Part shown: piece after piece, positions 32,504 to 45,135 of the stretch
Position numbering within the stretch: position 1 is the stretch's first letter
Layout: each line of letters starts with the position of its first letter
NCBI RefSeq assembly: GCF_050003625.1
Contig: NC_134398.1
Location: 112,878,145 to 112,942,144 of the forward strand
Direction: 5' to 3'
DNA length: 64,000 nt
Source of the DNA: Haematobia irritans
Taxonomy: Eukaryota > Arthropoda > Insecta > Diptera > Muscidae
Notes under the pieces: model-generated
What the model saw: only the letters and a program-made list of their open reading frames with translations
The model's database searches: none
Told to the model about the DNA's origin: nothing
Position numbers and translations under genes: made by a program

Positions 32504-34105
32504 TTAACGTCATCCTTCGTCATTTTGACTACGGCTCTTTTCAAGACGCTATAATTTTCATCGTGAGCGAAAAAGTGAACCAAACTTGAATTTATTTTCT
32601 TACTCAATTTGGTTTTAGTATAAAACAAAAATTCATAAAACGGTCGAATTAATATAACTTAAATTTACCATTTCCCAATAGACTAAAATGCATTTTAAAT
32701 CGAAAATTAAATTACGTGTCGTCATTTTGACGAATGATGACTTTCTAGGTTTATCAAGAATATTTGGTTTTTATGCATATTATTTTTTCATTAGATTGTT
32801 TGAAAACTTATTTAATAATTTTATTTAATGTAAAAAATAAATATTTAATTTCAGAGTAACCCAAATAAATTTGGACAACTTTTTATATTTCCCCTCAGCG
32901 TACAATTTAATAGAAAATTGGTAAGTTTTATATTAAAACGTTGGCTTTCTTTCAACTAGAATATTTATTTTATTATATCCTTCACATCGTTAACAACACA
33001 GTTTTATGAGTTTATATAGAATACTTCATTATTTCTCTAATTGTTTCAGGTACAAATTTTATGAGATACGTTTTCCAAAGAAAAGTTGAATTCTTACACC
33101 ATTTGATAAAATGCCCCCAAATATGGTAAGTTACAAGCTAAATTGAAGAATTATAAAATCATATTTCATTACATGGTGTTAATTTTTAACAATTTTTATT
33201 ACTGCTTCCATTTTTTTCCAGCAAGATATGTGAAAAAATTACCTACAATGAATAAAAAAAGGATAAGTCAAAATATCCAAACAGCGAGTTCAAATGAACT
33301 ACTCTCTGTTCCACGTGGTCATAACTTTTGTTCACAAAAAACATTGTATTAAGAACTTTCATCATAAGTTTTTATAATAAAGTACTTTGCTTAAAGAAAG
33401 TTTAATTTTAATGTATGAAGTTTGTCATAATAGTAAAACGGTTTGTTGTTCCTTTAATTATTTAATTTCTCTGTGCTGTGGAATGATTGATTTAAAAATA
33501 GCTTAGTCGTCTACATTTTAAAGAGACTGTTAACCAATTTTTATTATCGGGTTTCCCAAAAATAAGCAAGCAAATCAAAATAATACTGACTTTTTAACTT
33601 GGTAGGGGTATATAAATCTTATGGTGTTGTAAAAATGAACTAAAATACAATGTTATAGATTAACTAAAATTTAAGAGAATTATAAACTAGACAAGTTGAA
33701 AAAAATCTTAAGGGCTAAATCATGGTCAATATTACTACAGTTTAGTTCATTTTGCAATGGAAAAGGGTTCACTGTTTTTTCAGTGTAGACGCCCAAGAAG
33801 TAAGATAGGGAGATCGATCTATATGGGGGCTATATCAACATATGGACCGATAGGCACCATTTCCGGCAACCTATTTGTGGTCCTAAAATACCTCCGGATT
33901 TCCAATTTCAAAATGGGATAGAAAAAACGGTTTCTAGAAGCCCAAGACCATCTTCGAACTTGACCTGCCTGCAAACAAAAAACGAATCTGTGCCAAATTG
34001 CTGTATCGTGATTTCAACAGACAGATATAGTTATATCGTCTTAGGGACGGAATGACAAACTTATTAACCCCCATCATAATTCTATGGTTGTGGGTATAAT
34101 TATTG

Positions 34106-35583
34106 GTTTAAATACTAAATATTACAAGATTTTAATATTTTGTATTCTTTAACGTTTCTTACAACATGGAGTCTCTTTGGCATTGAGTGGGCTAGGGTTT
34201 TCGTCAAATCTACGGGTATTCAGCTCCCTATATAGGTAAAGAGAGAATAGAGGAAAAGATAAAGATGGCGACGGAATTACATAACGAAAGACATCAACGA
34301 AACACAGTGAAATAATTAAATGAGAATGAATGAATTTATTTGGAATTGAGTTCCTCAAAATAGAAAAAAAAACAAAAAATTAAATGCGTAAGTCTAATCA
34401 TTATCATACATCATTTGTGTATTCGCAGCCTTAAACGAATATATCCTTAGGATAATACAACAATAATATTTATTATTTATTACAATTTTAAAATTTATAA
34501 TAAATATTAAAGCTACAAATGCTATCAGCTTACTTATTACAATAATATTGTTTATTTGGTAAATTAGTTAAAGTAATTTACCAAATAAAAAATACTCAAT
34601 ACAAGGAGTTATGAAATTTTCTACACTTTTTTATTTATTCTCTTCTTGCGTTTCTTTTTTTTATTGAAGAAGATTTTCAACTTTCACGCTATAATAATAG
34701 GTTTTGGCCCACCAACATTTTTGTTATTGATCTAATTCAGTCATACACATGAATATTCATTTTGTAAATTAATTACACAACAAAATCGTATTACAAATCT
34801 ACATTTCCATACTTTCAAGCATTTCATTCACCAGAGAGTCCAAAGTTGATAACAAAAGACGTAAACTTCTCAACGCTATTTGCTATTTTTGAAAATAATT
34901 AACCCCAATTATTCTCTCGTGTTATGCTTAACTAAGAAAACAAAAACTCATCTATCCACTCATTGACAGGCCGTTTCAATTCTTATTCAATGAATTTCAT
35001 TCATTTTCTGTAGGAAGAGGTCCAAATAGCCCCTCGTGGCAACTATAATGATGATGGACAATTAAATAAATGTTAGCTCCAATAAGACCTAATCACTAAT
35101 TGCATGCATTAATAATCATTTATTTGATGTCCCAATGAATCAGCTCCAATCGCGCTTATTCCCTCAATTAGCTTATGTGAAATTTACAAAGTCGAATATT
35201 AGTCAACACGCTATGTTTATTTATAACTCACCGAAAAAGACCACGTGTTGGATTTTGATTTAATAGAGTTAGCTGATATCAATCAAAATTAATGCTTGTT
35301 TTTCGTAAAACACTTAGATTTTTAACATGACTAACAGGTATTTTCTATAATAACGGAGCATTGCCAAAAAAATGCAATGAATTTTTCCAGTTTTCCTAAT
35401 ATTACAATTTTGGGTTACTTAAAAACAATTGCTCAAATTAATTTGTTATACGCAGATGGTTCAAGAGCATAATGTTATTTGTGGACGGGAAACAGGGAAC
35501 AGTTTTGTCACAAAAGTAAACATGATTGCCGAAATCAGATACATAATTTCTGAGACAATACCATGGTTGCGACAAACATGTTA
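34106..35583. other. unassigned region
   Basis: This stretch has no repeat match that I can see in the window and no convincing open frame. It may be single-copy intergenic or intronic DNA. Confidence 0.4.
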
Positions 35584-36969
35584 CACCGAGAAAAAAGTGC
35601 CTTCGAAACTAAAGGAAAAAATGTATATAAATTTAGTTTAGCTATTTTATTTCCATTAGGTCAAATTTTTGTGTGAAATAATAAAATTTACTTGTTTCAG
35701 TAAAAAATCCTAAATTGAAAGAAGTTAGGAATAGTTCATTAACTAGAATATGTTAAGGCATGGAATTTTACTAATATTGTTTTCTTCGCTGGGTATAAGA
35801 ATTTACTATTGAACAAGAAAATTTTATTCACTGATAACAAAGCATCCGTAAAAATAAACAAAAACCGAACAACAACCACGTTTCCAAATTTAGTAAAATT
35901 TCTTATAAAATGATAATTCTGACTTCCTTTATTATAGAAAGCTTATCATATATACGAATAACACTTAGCATAGAAAAATATTTTAGTTCATTCGAACTAA
36001 GAAGTATTCAACCCATTCAAAACTTAAGGAAACACACTTGTTAAAATATAGGAAATTTTCCTATATTTCTTTTATCGATACCTGTCATAGATGTAATCGC
36101 GCTTGGGTTGTTTTTTTAGTTGGAATCGCGTTGTTATGGTATAAGGAGAGATTGTTAAAAAATAATATAGTAAAATAACATTATAAATAACAAATAAAAT
36201 ATATAAAATATTTGTAATTTTAAATTAGTGAGAAAATTGTTCGTTTTTTCAAAATTATTGAACATAAATAAGAAAGAAAACAGCAACAGAAAAACAACCC
36301 CTTCATTCGACTTCATTTTGGAATCTTCAATTATCATGTAACAGGCATACAGTGACGCTAACCTTTTGTGAAAAAATTGGTTTATGATTTTTTATATTTG
36401 TAGGTATTGAAATTGTAAAAGGAGGACAAAATCGTTACGTAGCATCTTATTAAAAGTCAAAGGAACAAGAAGAAGAAAACCATTACGTTTTACAGTTCGT
36501 AACATTACATGGAAATTGGAAATAGTGGAATAATAAACTAATATTTCAAGGACAGTCGATGCTGTTGATTCTTAATAAATATATTTAATATATTAATAAA
36601 ACATGTATTTTATTGAGGAAAAATTGCATATATAAATAAATAAAACTTTATTTATAAACTAAGGTAAGCAGTTCTAATTTTCAAGTAAAAGGTTTACCAC
36701 AAATATGTAAGATTTATCCACATGAATGAAAAAAGTTCAATAAAATCATTCCATATATGAATTCAATTCAGTTAAATTTTTTCATTCTGTAGTATAGTGG
36801 TACATAAATATAGGAAAATGTTAACTAGTATACGGGATGCATTCTACCTAATTTCTACGAAAATCACATCGTTCAAACAAATAAAAATGTCTTTGGCGCT
36901 ATACGAGGTTCAACTTTCTTCACAATGAGTTCATTTTAACTTAAAGAAGCGGTCACTTTTTTCTGGGTG
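35584..36969. mobile_element. family L element, TA-flanked, ends related to family A
   Basis: Ends CACCGAGAAAAAAGTG / CACTTTTTTCTGGGTG lie between TA at 35582-35583 and 36970-36971. The terminal pattern CACnnAGAAAAAAAGTG is close to that of family A, but the interior is different and non-coding. Confidence 0.6.
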
Positions 36970-37280
36970 TACACACCCTCAAAAAAAATCTTCTTTAACA
37001 TATGTTCCAAACATATTTTGCAGTAAGCACATATATTATTGGATACTGCCGAAACATTAATATGTTTGTTTTATGTGAATATATTATATGTTTGGAAGCG
37101 TTTTGAGCCCAAAAATATTATATGCTTGGAAGAATTTTTCCCAAAGACGATTGTGCTCATTGCCTAACATACTCGTAATTTTCACTTCCACGAAATATTT
37201 TAGTTCTTGGCACCTTTTTCTGTAATACAAATAATGTTGGAGAAATTATTCACTTTAATAAATTTTTTAAATTTTACTTT

Positions 37281-37350
37281 CGCCTGCATGGAGAATCGCA
37301 CCGAGGACCATACAGTTTGTAAGCCAACACACTATCCACTGGATTACGTA
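37281..37350 (-). repeat. tRNA-like sequence, TAC-anticodon-like type
   Basis: Minus strand: ATCCAGTGGATAGTGTG, GGCTTACAAAC and GGTGCGATTCTCC; the B box has lost a T. Confidence 0.55.
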
Positions 37351-37467
37351 GCTGTTATAGTCACCAGTAGATAATTATCGTTATAAGTTACATTTATATA
37401 GCATAGTTTGCAGCGTCCACGAGCCCATGCAAACAGAACTTTATTTAACAGAAACATACATTTGTTT

Positions 37468-37538
37468 GCCACGTGGAGCAGTGGTTAGCATGTCTGCCTT
37501 GCATGCAAAGGGTCGTGGGTTCAACCGCTGCTCCGACC
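37468..37538 (+). repeat. tRNA-like sequence, TGC-anticodon-like type
   Basis: GTGGAGCAGTGGTTAGCATG, GCCTTGCATGCAAAGG and GGTTCAACC are followed by T14 at about 37544-37557, a strong Pol III terminator. Confidence 0.65.
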
Positions 37539-37632
37539 GAACACTTTTTTTTTTTTTAATTTACACATTTATATTTATACTATATTAAATTTTTATAATG
37601 AAACTTCAAAATGTGGGTTATTACACGGATGA

Positions 37633-38565
37633 AAAAGACTGTTTTTCATATGTTTGGCTATAAATATTATATGTTTGGAACACAAATTTTTAAACACAAT
37701 ATTTTTGAGTGCAAGCATATAATGTTCATAAACTAGCATAACATGTTTGGGACATATATGTTAATATGTTAGAACATATTATGTTTGGGACATAAAATGT
37801 TTGTAAATATAATATGCTTGGATGCAAACATATATTAATTTAGAAATAGCCTATAAACATATATGTGTTTAGTAGCTTGGAGCGCTATTTAACAGGGAGC
37901 GATATTGAATTAAGTTGGTGGTTGTTGCTTGTTATTACAAAATTAACATTTTATTTTTCCTTGGGCAATTGATCAGCTACTTCTTTGATCCTTACAAACT
38001 GTGTGGTCCGCTGTTCGAATCCCCGTCCGGCAAAAGGTAACATTAAAATAAAAAAATAAATAAATTGAATAATTTCTTCTACAATGTTTGTATTACAGAA
38101 AAAGGTGCTAAGAACTAAAAAATCTCGTGGAAGTGAGAAAGATTTTGAGCATTCAGGTCGAAAACCTATGTTGTTATCACCTACAATAACTGTTTATTTT
38201 CATAATTCATTATGATTGTAAATATATAAATAAATAAATAAAATTTTGAGCACAATATTGTTTTGGAGAATTTTTTTAAAGCATATAATATTTTTGGGTG
38301 CAAAATGCTTCCAAACATATTATATGTTCACATAATACATATTGTTTTTTGGAAGACAACATTATTGAATTTGTATGCAAAAATACAAAATGTTTGGAAC
38401 TTAGACTACCCAAACATATATTGTTTAGACCAATATGCTTTCAAACATATTATATATTGGAAGAGATCAAACATATAAATGTTTGGGCAATACCCAAAAA
38501 TGTATTTGCTTGAAGCAAAATATGTTTGGGAGTATATGTTACAGAAGCGATTTTTTGTGAGGGTG
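37633..38565 (+). mobile_element. family B' element, TA-flanked
   Basis: Ends CACGGATGAAAAAGACTG / GCGATTTTTTGTGAGGGTG lie between TA at 37631-37632 and 38566-38567. A shorter relative is at 41554-42044. It also carries a partial TAC-type tRNA-like end at about 37990-38035. Confidence 0.65.
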
Positions 38566-39666
38566 TAAAGGTTTTTTAGTCAGTAACAGTGCTTGATATA
38601 AACGAAATTGACTGATTTTTGGATAAAATAATATTTTTTTATTGCAAAAATAACAATTTTGTAACAAAAAACTGTTTTTGGTACAAAACTTTAGGAATTC
38701 AAAAACTCTAACAAAAGAAGAACGTGGAGTCGAGTATAAACATACATAAATAATTTTATAATATAAACATAAATTTATTTAGGCGTGAACAGTTTTTTAC
38801 TAGCATTTAAAACCATCGCTCTAAAATGCCTTTTATTTTTCTTTAATAATTAATTTTAAAGAAAATAAACTTTTTAAATTGTTTTAGCTCCAAAACTCGA
38901 ACTTAATGCCTGCTTTTATATTTGAAGGTGTCCGTCAACTCCTCGTGGACTACTTATTAATAAAGAGGAACTAAACTTTGTTTTCATACATTTTACATTT
39001 TCCTCCTTATTTCATTTTACTGACCCAACTCTAAAAAGAATATAGTGCCCTTTCGTTATTTTTATGAAAACCCCTGATTTCTTTTAACGAACCAAGAAAA
39101 AAATTGTGCCCATAATGCCAAAATGATAAACAAAACACATGTCCACACATACATAAAATGCTGCTCTCAAGGCGAAAACAGATGCTGTTTGTTTTTCAAA
39201 TGTCTATTCTCTTTGTTCCGAATGTCTATTCTCTTTATTCAAATTAAATAATATTTAGACTTAAGCATATCAAATTTTTGGCCTTATCCATAAAACAGTT
39301 TTCCGAAACAACATACAAGCGGTTTCACAGAAATTGTTCTCTTTTGATGCTTTCGCTGTGTTATGTTGATATCTTTCGTCAACTCTCCCGGTTTCCATCT
39401 CTATTTCTTTCTCTATACTCTCTCTGTCGTTTTGAATAAAATATCACAACATACGTATGTTTAGTCGAAATTTGTAAATTTATATATGTTTGCATTCACA
39501 CATATGATTTTTATGAAACATTCATGCCCCAAACATAATATATTCTAACATATTAACATAGATGTCCCAAACATTTAGTGTTAGTTTAGGAACATTACAT
39601 GTTAGCACTTAAATATATTGTCTTTTAAAATTGTGCCCGAAACACATTTTGTTTACATCGGAACAT

Positions 39667-39732
39667 ATGTTAGGTTAAAGTGGCAGCCCGATTAAGATTC
39701 AGGCTCACTTAGACTATTCAGTCCATTGTGAT
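39667..39732 (-). repeat. LINE 3' tail fragment
   Basis: It reads TTAGGTTAAAGTGGCAGCCC and continues to CAGTCCATTGTGAT, the reverse complement of the LINE end at about 6780-6850, with one to two telomere-like units left. Confidence 0.75.
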
Positions 39733-39766
39733 CGGAACATATGAAAAACATATTTTTCTAACAGTG

Positions 39767-40453
39767 CATGTTACCCGTCTAAAAATAAAATTATTCTCTT
39801 GAAACATGTTTGAAGTGATTATATTCCAGCTTTGCGCATAATTGGTCAACCCACAGTAATAATTTCTCAATATTCATAATTTCAAAATTTTCAACGAGTG
39901 CTGCCCACTTCTACGCCCTCTGCAAAATATATTTCTCGAAACATTCTGCTCAAACATATATATTTTCATAATTTTTTCAAACAAAATTTTGCTTGTGTTG
40001 TGTTCTTAAGGTCCCAAATTTTATCTTCATTTTCTAAACATTTGTTTACACTCAAAACAAAGTGAAGCCTATATGGCACTAAAGCCAATTTAATTCTATT
40101 TTAGTTCATGTGATTATTTTGTTTTGAGAAAGTTTTAATAATTTTTTTGTGCACGTTAATCAGGCATAAAGATTTACTAAACTCTTGTCTCCACAAAATT
40201 CAAAATTTCTTAAAATATGTAAATTTTACTAATAATGCCCACATCTTGAACTGCGTATGGCACTAAAGACAATTTTGCAATATTGAACTTCAATTTGTTC
40301 CTTCAAACTACGAAATCTTCTTTAACAAGTGAAAAAATTAATTACGCCTAATAAATTTTCTTGAATTTTTCAAAAAATATTTATATATTTTTGTGAAATA
40401 TGCATTGGTAATATAGTCAAAATTTTCTAAAATTAACTAAAATTTTACTTCCT
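39767..40453. other. unassigned AT-rich region
   Basis: No gene or repeat family is supported here. Confidence 0.4.
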
Positions 40454-41526
40454 GCACGCAAAAAAATAATTCTTTCCTCCCAAACGAAATTTTAGACAAA
40501 CAAAGTTCGTTTCTCAATTGCTCTTCGCTGTAAGGAAGTGTATTTGGAAGAAAAGTATATACTTTTTGTGATAAACGTTTATTCTTTTCCAGGATGTAAA
40601 AACAATTTCATAAAGACAAACTAAAAAAAAAAAAACATTTTTTTCTTCTTCTCACATCCATGAGGTTCTTTAGTTCTTAACACCTATTCCTGTAATACCA
40701 ACAATGTAGAAGAAATTATACGATTTTATAAATTTTTAAAATTGTTTAACCTTTCGCCTGGACGGAGAATCGAACCGCGGACCACGCACTTTGTAAGCCA
40801 ACACACTAACCACTGAGCTATGTACCACGAGCCACCGTGGTGCAATGGTTAGCATGCCTGCCTTGCATACACAAGGTCGTGGGTTCGATTCTTGCTACGA
40901 CCGAACACCAAAAAGTTTTTCAGCGGTGGATTATCCCACCTCAGTAATGCTGGTGACATTTCTGAGGGTTTCAAAGCTTCTCTAAGTGGTTTCACTGGAA
41001 TGTGGAACGCCGTTCGGACTCGGCTATAAAAAGGAGGTCCCTTGTCATTGAGCTTAACATGGAATCGGGCAGCACTCAGTGATAAGAGAGAAGTTCACCA
41101 CTGTGGTATCACAATGGACTGAATAGTCTAAGTGAGCCTGATACATCGGGCTGCCACATAACCTAACCTAACCTAACCTATGTACCACGGTGGTTGCTAC
41201 GTCCGACTTGCATGTCAAGGATCGTGGGTTCGATCCCTGCTTCGACCAAAGTTTTTTTTTTTGTTTACATATATTCCAGATATGTTCGGAAGATTCCGAA
41301 AAAATGTTAAAGACCTAAAGTCAGAAAAGAACAGTGTTTGATATAAACGAAATGGACTGTGTTGTTGTTTAAAAAATAACATTTTTTAATGAAAAAATAA
41401 AAATTTTGTAACAAACGATTTTTTTGGTGATAAAAGTTTAAAATTTTCGAAACAATTCAAAAAACTCTAACAAAAGACAAACGTTTTCGGTGCACGTTTT
41501 CCAAACGTTTTTTTTTTCTTTGCGTG
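40454..41526. mobile_element. family B-type element with CACGCAAA ends and SINE insertion (copy B7)
   Basis: Ends CACGCAAAAAAATAATTC / TTTCTTTGCGTG match 26455-27377. Its tRNA-like pair (40755-40826 minus and 41185-41248 plus) is split by a SINE, and the spacer between the heads is deleted. Confidence 0.7.
40830..41177 (+). mobile_element. tRNA-derived SINE sharing the LINE tail
   Basis: The head is tRNA-like: GGTGCAATGGTTAGCATG (A-box region), GCCTTGCATACACAAGG and GGTTCGATTC (B box). A body of about 200 bp with CGGCTATAAAAAGGAGGTC follows. The tail GTGGTATCACAATGGACTGA ... GGGCTGCCAC ... (CCTAA)n is the same as the LINE 3' end. A 12 bp duplication CTATGTACCACG flanks it at 40818-40829 and 41178-41189. 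The SINE lies inside a family B tRNA-like module. Confidence 0.85.
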
Positions 41527-41553
41527 TGGTGGGTTCACAGCTTTTTGATTGTA

Positions 41554-42044
41554 CACGGATGAAAAATACTGTTTTTCATACGTTTGGTGTAAAAATTATA
41601 TGATTGAAACTGAAATGTTTTAATACAATATTTTTAAGTGCAAGCATATAATTTTCTTAAACTGACATAACATCTTTGGGACATATATGTTAATATGTTA
41701 GAATATATTATGTTTGGGACATAAAATGTTTGTAAATATAATATGCTTAGATGTAAACATATATTAATTTAGAAATAGCCTATAAACATATATGTGATTA
41801 GAAAGAAAGAACTAGAGAGTAAGTGTGCAAGTAAAATAATGGAAGTAACCAATTGGCGCCTTAAAAAATATCAACACAAAGAAAATTTCATTAAAATTTT
41901 TTTTCTACCAGTGTATGCTCTAAAGTGAAACATAATATGTTTGAATAATACAAAAATATTTTGTTTGGAACAAGCCTGAAAATATATATGCTTGAAGCAA
42001 AATGTGTTTGGGTTATATGTTACAAAAGCGATTTTTTTGAGGGT
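41554..42044 (+). mobile_element. family B' element, short copy
   Basis: Ends CACGGATGAAAAATACTG / GATTTTTTTGAGGGTG lie between TA at 41552-41553 and 42045-42046. Confidence 0.6.
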
Positions 42045-42208
42045 GTAGATATATTCATTTTTATATAGGATCTGCTTATATCGGTTATCTACTGTACAAA
42101 AAATGGAAAGAATTTTTACTACACCACAAAAATTGTTTAACTCTTCGAATTTAAGGTAGTGTTCAAGTTGGAGTAGCAGTTGCATCAGAAAATTTTCCTT
42201 TATTACTA

Positions 42209-43359
42209 CACCCTCAAAAGAAATCGTTTCTCTAGCATATGTTTCAAACATATTTTGCAGGAAGCACATTTATTATTGGATATTGCCGAAACATTATTAT
42301 GTTTTTTTTATGTGAACATATTATATTTGGAAGCATTTTGAGCCCAAAAATATTATATGCTTGGAAGAATTTTCTCCCCAAGAAGATTGTGCTCATCCCT
42401 CACATAATTTTCACTTCCACGAAATTTTTAGTACTTGGCACCTTTTTCTGTAATACAAATAATGTTGAAGAAATTATTCAATTTTATACTTTTTTTAAAT
42501 TTTACCTTTCGCCTGCACAGTGAATCGAACCGGGAACCATGCAATTTGTAAGCCAACACACTACCACTGGGCTACGAAGCTGTTATAGTCACCAATAGAC
42601 AATTATTGTTATAAGTTACATTTATATAGCATAGTTTGCAGCGCCCACGAGCCTATGCAAACATAACATTATTTAACAGAAATATACATTTGTTGGCCAC
42701 GTGGAGCAGTGGTTAGCATACGTTCCGATTTCTTTTAACGAACCAAGAAAAAAAAATTGTGCCCATAATAGGTTAGGTTAAGGTTAGGTTAGGTCCACAC
42801 ATACATAAAATGCTGCTCTCAAGGCGAAAACAAATTCTGTTTTTTTTTTCAAATGTCTATTCTCTTGGTTCTGAATGTCTATTCTCTTTACTCCGAATAC
42901 TCACTCTAATATTCAAATTAAATAATATTTAGACTTAAACATATCAAATGTTTGGCCTTATCATAAAACAGTTTTCCGAAACAACGTACAAGCGGTTTCA
43001 CACAAATTGCTCTCTCTTCATTCTCTCGCTGTGTTATGTTGATATCTTTCGTCAACCCTCCCGGTTTCCATCTCTATTTCTTTCTCCATACTCTCTCTCT
43101 GAATAAAATATCACAATATATATATGTTTACTGGAAATTTGTAAATTTATATATGTTTACATTCACACATATTATTTTTATAAAACACTCATGCCCCAAA
43201 CATAATATATTCTAACATATTAATATATGTGTCCCAAACATTTAGTGTTAGTTTAGGAACATTGAATGTTTGCACTTAAATATATTGTGTTTAAAAATTG
43301 TGCCCGAAACACATTTTGTTTATATCGGAACATATGAAAAACATATTTTTCTAACAGTG
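42209..43359 (+). mobile_element. family B element, copy B9 (internally deleted)
   Basis: It starts CACCCTCAAAAGAAATCG after TA (42207-42208) and ends TTTTTCTAACAGTG before TA (43360-43361). The TAC-type tRNA-like sequence is at 42507-42578; the TGC-type partner is cut at 42720, where the sequence jumps to TTCTTTTAACGAACC. A short GGTTAGGTT run (42769-42792) is a LINE tail remnant. Confidence 0.7.
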
Positions 43360-43375
43360 TATTAAAAGTGGTGAA

Positions 43376-43629
43376 GTTCTCCTTCCGGCGATTCACATTA
43401 CGGTGAAACCACTTATAGCAGCTTTAAAACCGTCAAATAAGTTACCAGAATTGCTGAGTGGGGATTCACCCCTGAAAAACTTTTTTGGTGTTCGAAGCTC
43501 GCTTGAACCTATCATGCTGTACATGGTAGTTTTTGTACTACGGTAGCTCCCCCTTATTTTAAATATCGATATATTTAATTTCGTATGTGGTAAAACTGTT
43601 AAGCCCACATAAGCCAGTGGGCGGATCCG
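43376..43629. other. unassigned region
   Basis: No supported feature is present. Confidence 0.35.
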
Positions 43630-45135
43630 TCCAAAATTGTTATCATATTTATAATAAGTTTTTGCATTTGTATGTAACGCCAAGAAATAATTGTCATAGA
43701 CCCATCTTTTAGTGTACCGATCGGCTTAGAATTAAAGTCTGAGTCGATTTAGCGATGTCCGTCCGTCTGTATATGTAGTTTTGTGCACAAAGTACAGGTC
43801 GCAGTTTAAGTCCGATCGTCCTCAAATTTGGTATAGGGCCGTTTCTTGGGACAGAGACAATCGCTATTGGTTTTGGAAAAAATCGGTTCAGATTTAGATA
43901 TAGCTGCCATATATAGTTATCACCGATTTGATCATAATTCACGTATTTATGAACCGACGTTCTTCAAATTTTGTACATCTGAATGTTTTGTCTGTCCCGT
44001 AAAAACTGCCAAATATCAACTAAATCGGTTCAGATTTATATATAGCTCCCATATATATCTTTCGTCCGATTTGGAGTTATATGGCCCCAAAAGCGAGAGT
44101 TTTGCCCTGATTTGCTTCAAATTTTGCACAACAAGTATGTTTAATAGTATCGTTGAGTGTGTTTAATTTGGTCAAAATCGGTTCCGATTTAGATATAGCT
44201 CCCATATATATCTTTCGTCCGATTTGGATTTATATGGCCTCAAATGCCAGAGTTTTGCCCTGAGTTGCTTGAAATTTTGCACAAGGAGTACGTTTTATAG
44301 TATCGTTAATTGTGCAAAATTTAGTTGAAGTCGGTTCAGATTTAGATATAGCTCCCATATATATCATTCACCCGATTTGGACTAATATGCCCACAGAGGC
44401 AAAAGTGCTACTCTGATTTACGTGAAATTTTGCAGAGGAAGTAGAATTGAACTTGAAACTTTGCACAGGCAGTAGAATTAAGGTTCTGCATATGCGTGTT
44501 TATTTTGGTTGAAATCGGTTCAGATTTTGATATAGCTCCCATATATATCTTTCGCCCGATTTTCCGTCATATGACCACAGAGGTCAAAGTTTTTATCCGA
44601 TTTACGTGAAATTTTGCACAGGGAGTAGATTCAACATAGTAACTATGCATGTGCAATTTGATTGTAATCGGTTCAGATTTCGATATAGATTCCATATATA
44701 TGTTTTTCCGATTTAGGCAAAACTGACCGAAATACCTACATTTTCCTTATTAAATCGCCACTGCTAAGTCGAAAACTTATCAAAATTACTCATATTTTCC
44801 TACTACTCTATTACACATCTATCAACCGATAAATCATAAATATACTTTTGCGAAGTTGCCTCAAAATTGGTTCATATTTAAATGTTTCCTATATTTTTTT
44901 TACTAATATTGTGTTCCACCTCAGCGCATTAGCCGACTTAAATGTAAAATCTATAAGTATTGCAGAACTCTGTACAGATCTGCTCAGATATACAGAATAT
45001 ATGTGTATGGATTCATATAACATCCAACATATTGGACGGATTTGATATGGTATCGAAAATGTGGACTTACAAAGTGGTGAAGGGTATAATATAGTCGGCC
45101 CCGCCCGACTTTAGACTTTCCTTACTTGTTTTCTC
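43630..45135 (+). mobile_element. DINE-like element with 150-180 bp tandem units
   Basis: The core GAGTCGATTTAGCGATG plus GTCCGTCCGTCTG lies at about 43742. Five units containing TCGGTTCAGATTTAGATATA and CTCCCATATATATC are spaced 149-181 bp apart between 44026 and 44700. The end carries GAAGGGTATAATATAGTCGG and the hairpin-forming CGGCCCCGCCCG. Confidence 0.65.

Larger units (their letters stand above)
30615..32749. mobile_element. piggyBac-type MITE, split by a DINE-like element
   Basis: It begins CCCTGGACAGTCATCC after TTAA (30611-30614) and ends GATGACTTTCTAGG. It matches the intact 280 bp MITE at 47449-47728 in inverted orientation. Its right TTAA has decayed to TTAT. Confidence 0.7.
30308..33381 (+). 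other. exon-like block array of family A copy 4
   Basis: Blocks with CAG acceptors and GTAAG donors are 30308-30352, 30524-30588, 32855-32920, 33050-33125 and a last block from 33222 with AATAAA at 33376-33381. The splice-like borders are kept here, although block sequences differ from copy 2 by substitutions and small indels. The inserted DNA at 30615-32749 lies within one intron. Confidence 0.55.
29052..33785 (+). mobile_element. family A element, copy 4 (TA duplication confirmed)
   Basis: The ends CACAGAAAAAAAAGTG and CACTGTTTTTTCAGTG lie between TA at 29050-29051 and 33786-33787. The surrounding DINE-like repeat, read elsewhere without the insert, supports a two-base TA target duplication. 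A piggyBac-type MITE with its own insertion (30615-32749) splits it, leaving about 2.6 kb of family A sequence. Confidence 0.85.
27880..34105. mobile_element. DINE-like tandem-repeat element interrupted by family A copy 4
   Basis: It starts at the hairpin TTTCGGCTGGGCCGAATC, followed by TACCCAACACCATGAATC. Repeats of about 150-160 bp containing AAGTAAAATCGG, TCTATATGGGGGCTATACC and CACACCTATTTGTGG run to 29050. The same repeats resume at 33788 and end in GGGTATAAT at about 34100. The break at CAGTTTCTAGACGCCC is filled by family A. Confidence 0.65.
36972..39766 (+). mobile_element. family B element with nested B' and LINE tail fragment (copy B5)
   Basis: It begins CACACCCTCAAAAAAAATC after TA and ends CATATTTTTCTAACAGTG. 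B' (37633-38565) is inserted at GTTATTAAAG, a site that copy B3 shows uninterrupted. A LINE/SINE tail fragment (39667-39732) interrupts GATCGGAACAT near the right end. The tRNA-like pair is at 37281-37538. Confidence 0.7.

Noticed and set aside
34149..35641. Short open frames in the single-copy stretch
   Set aside because: No motif, no splice context and ordinary length for AT-rich DNA.
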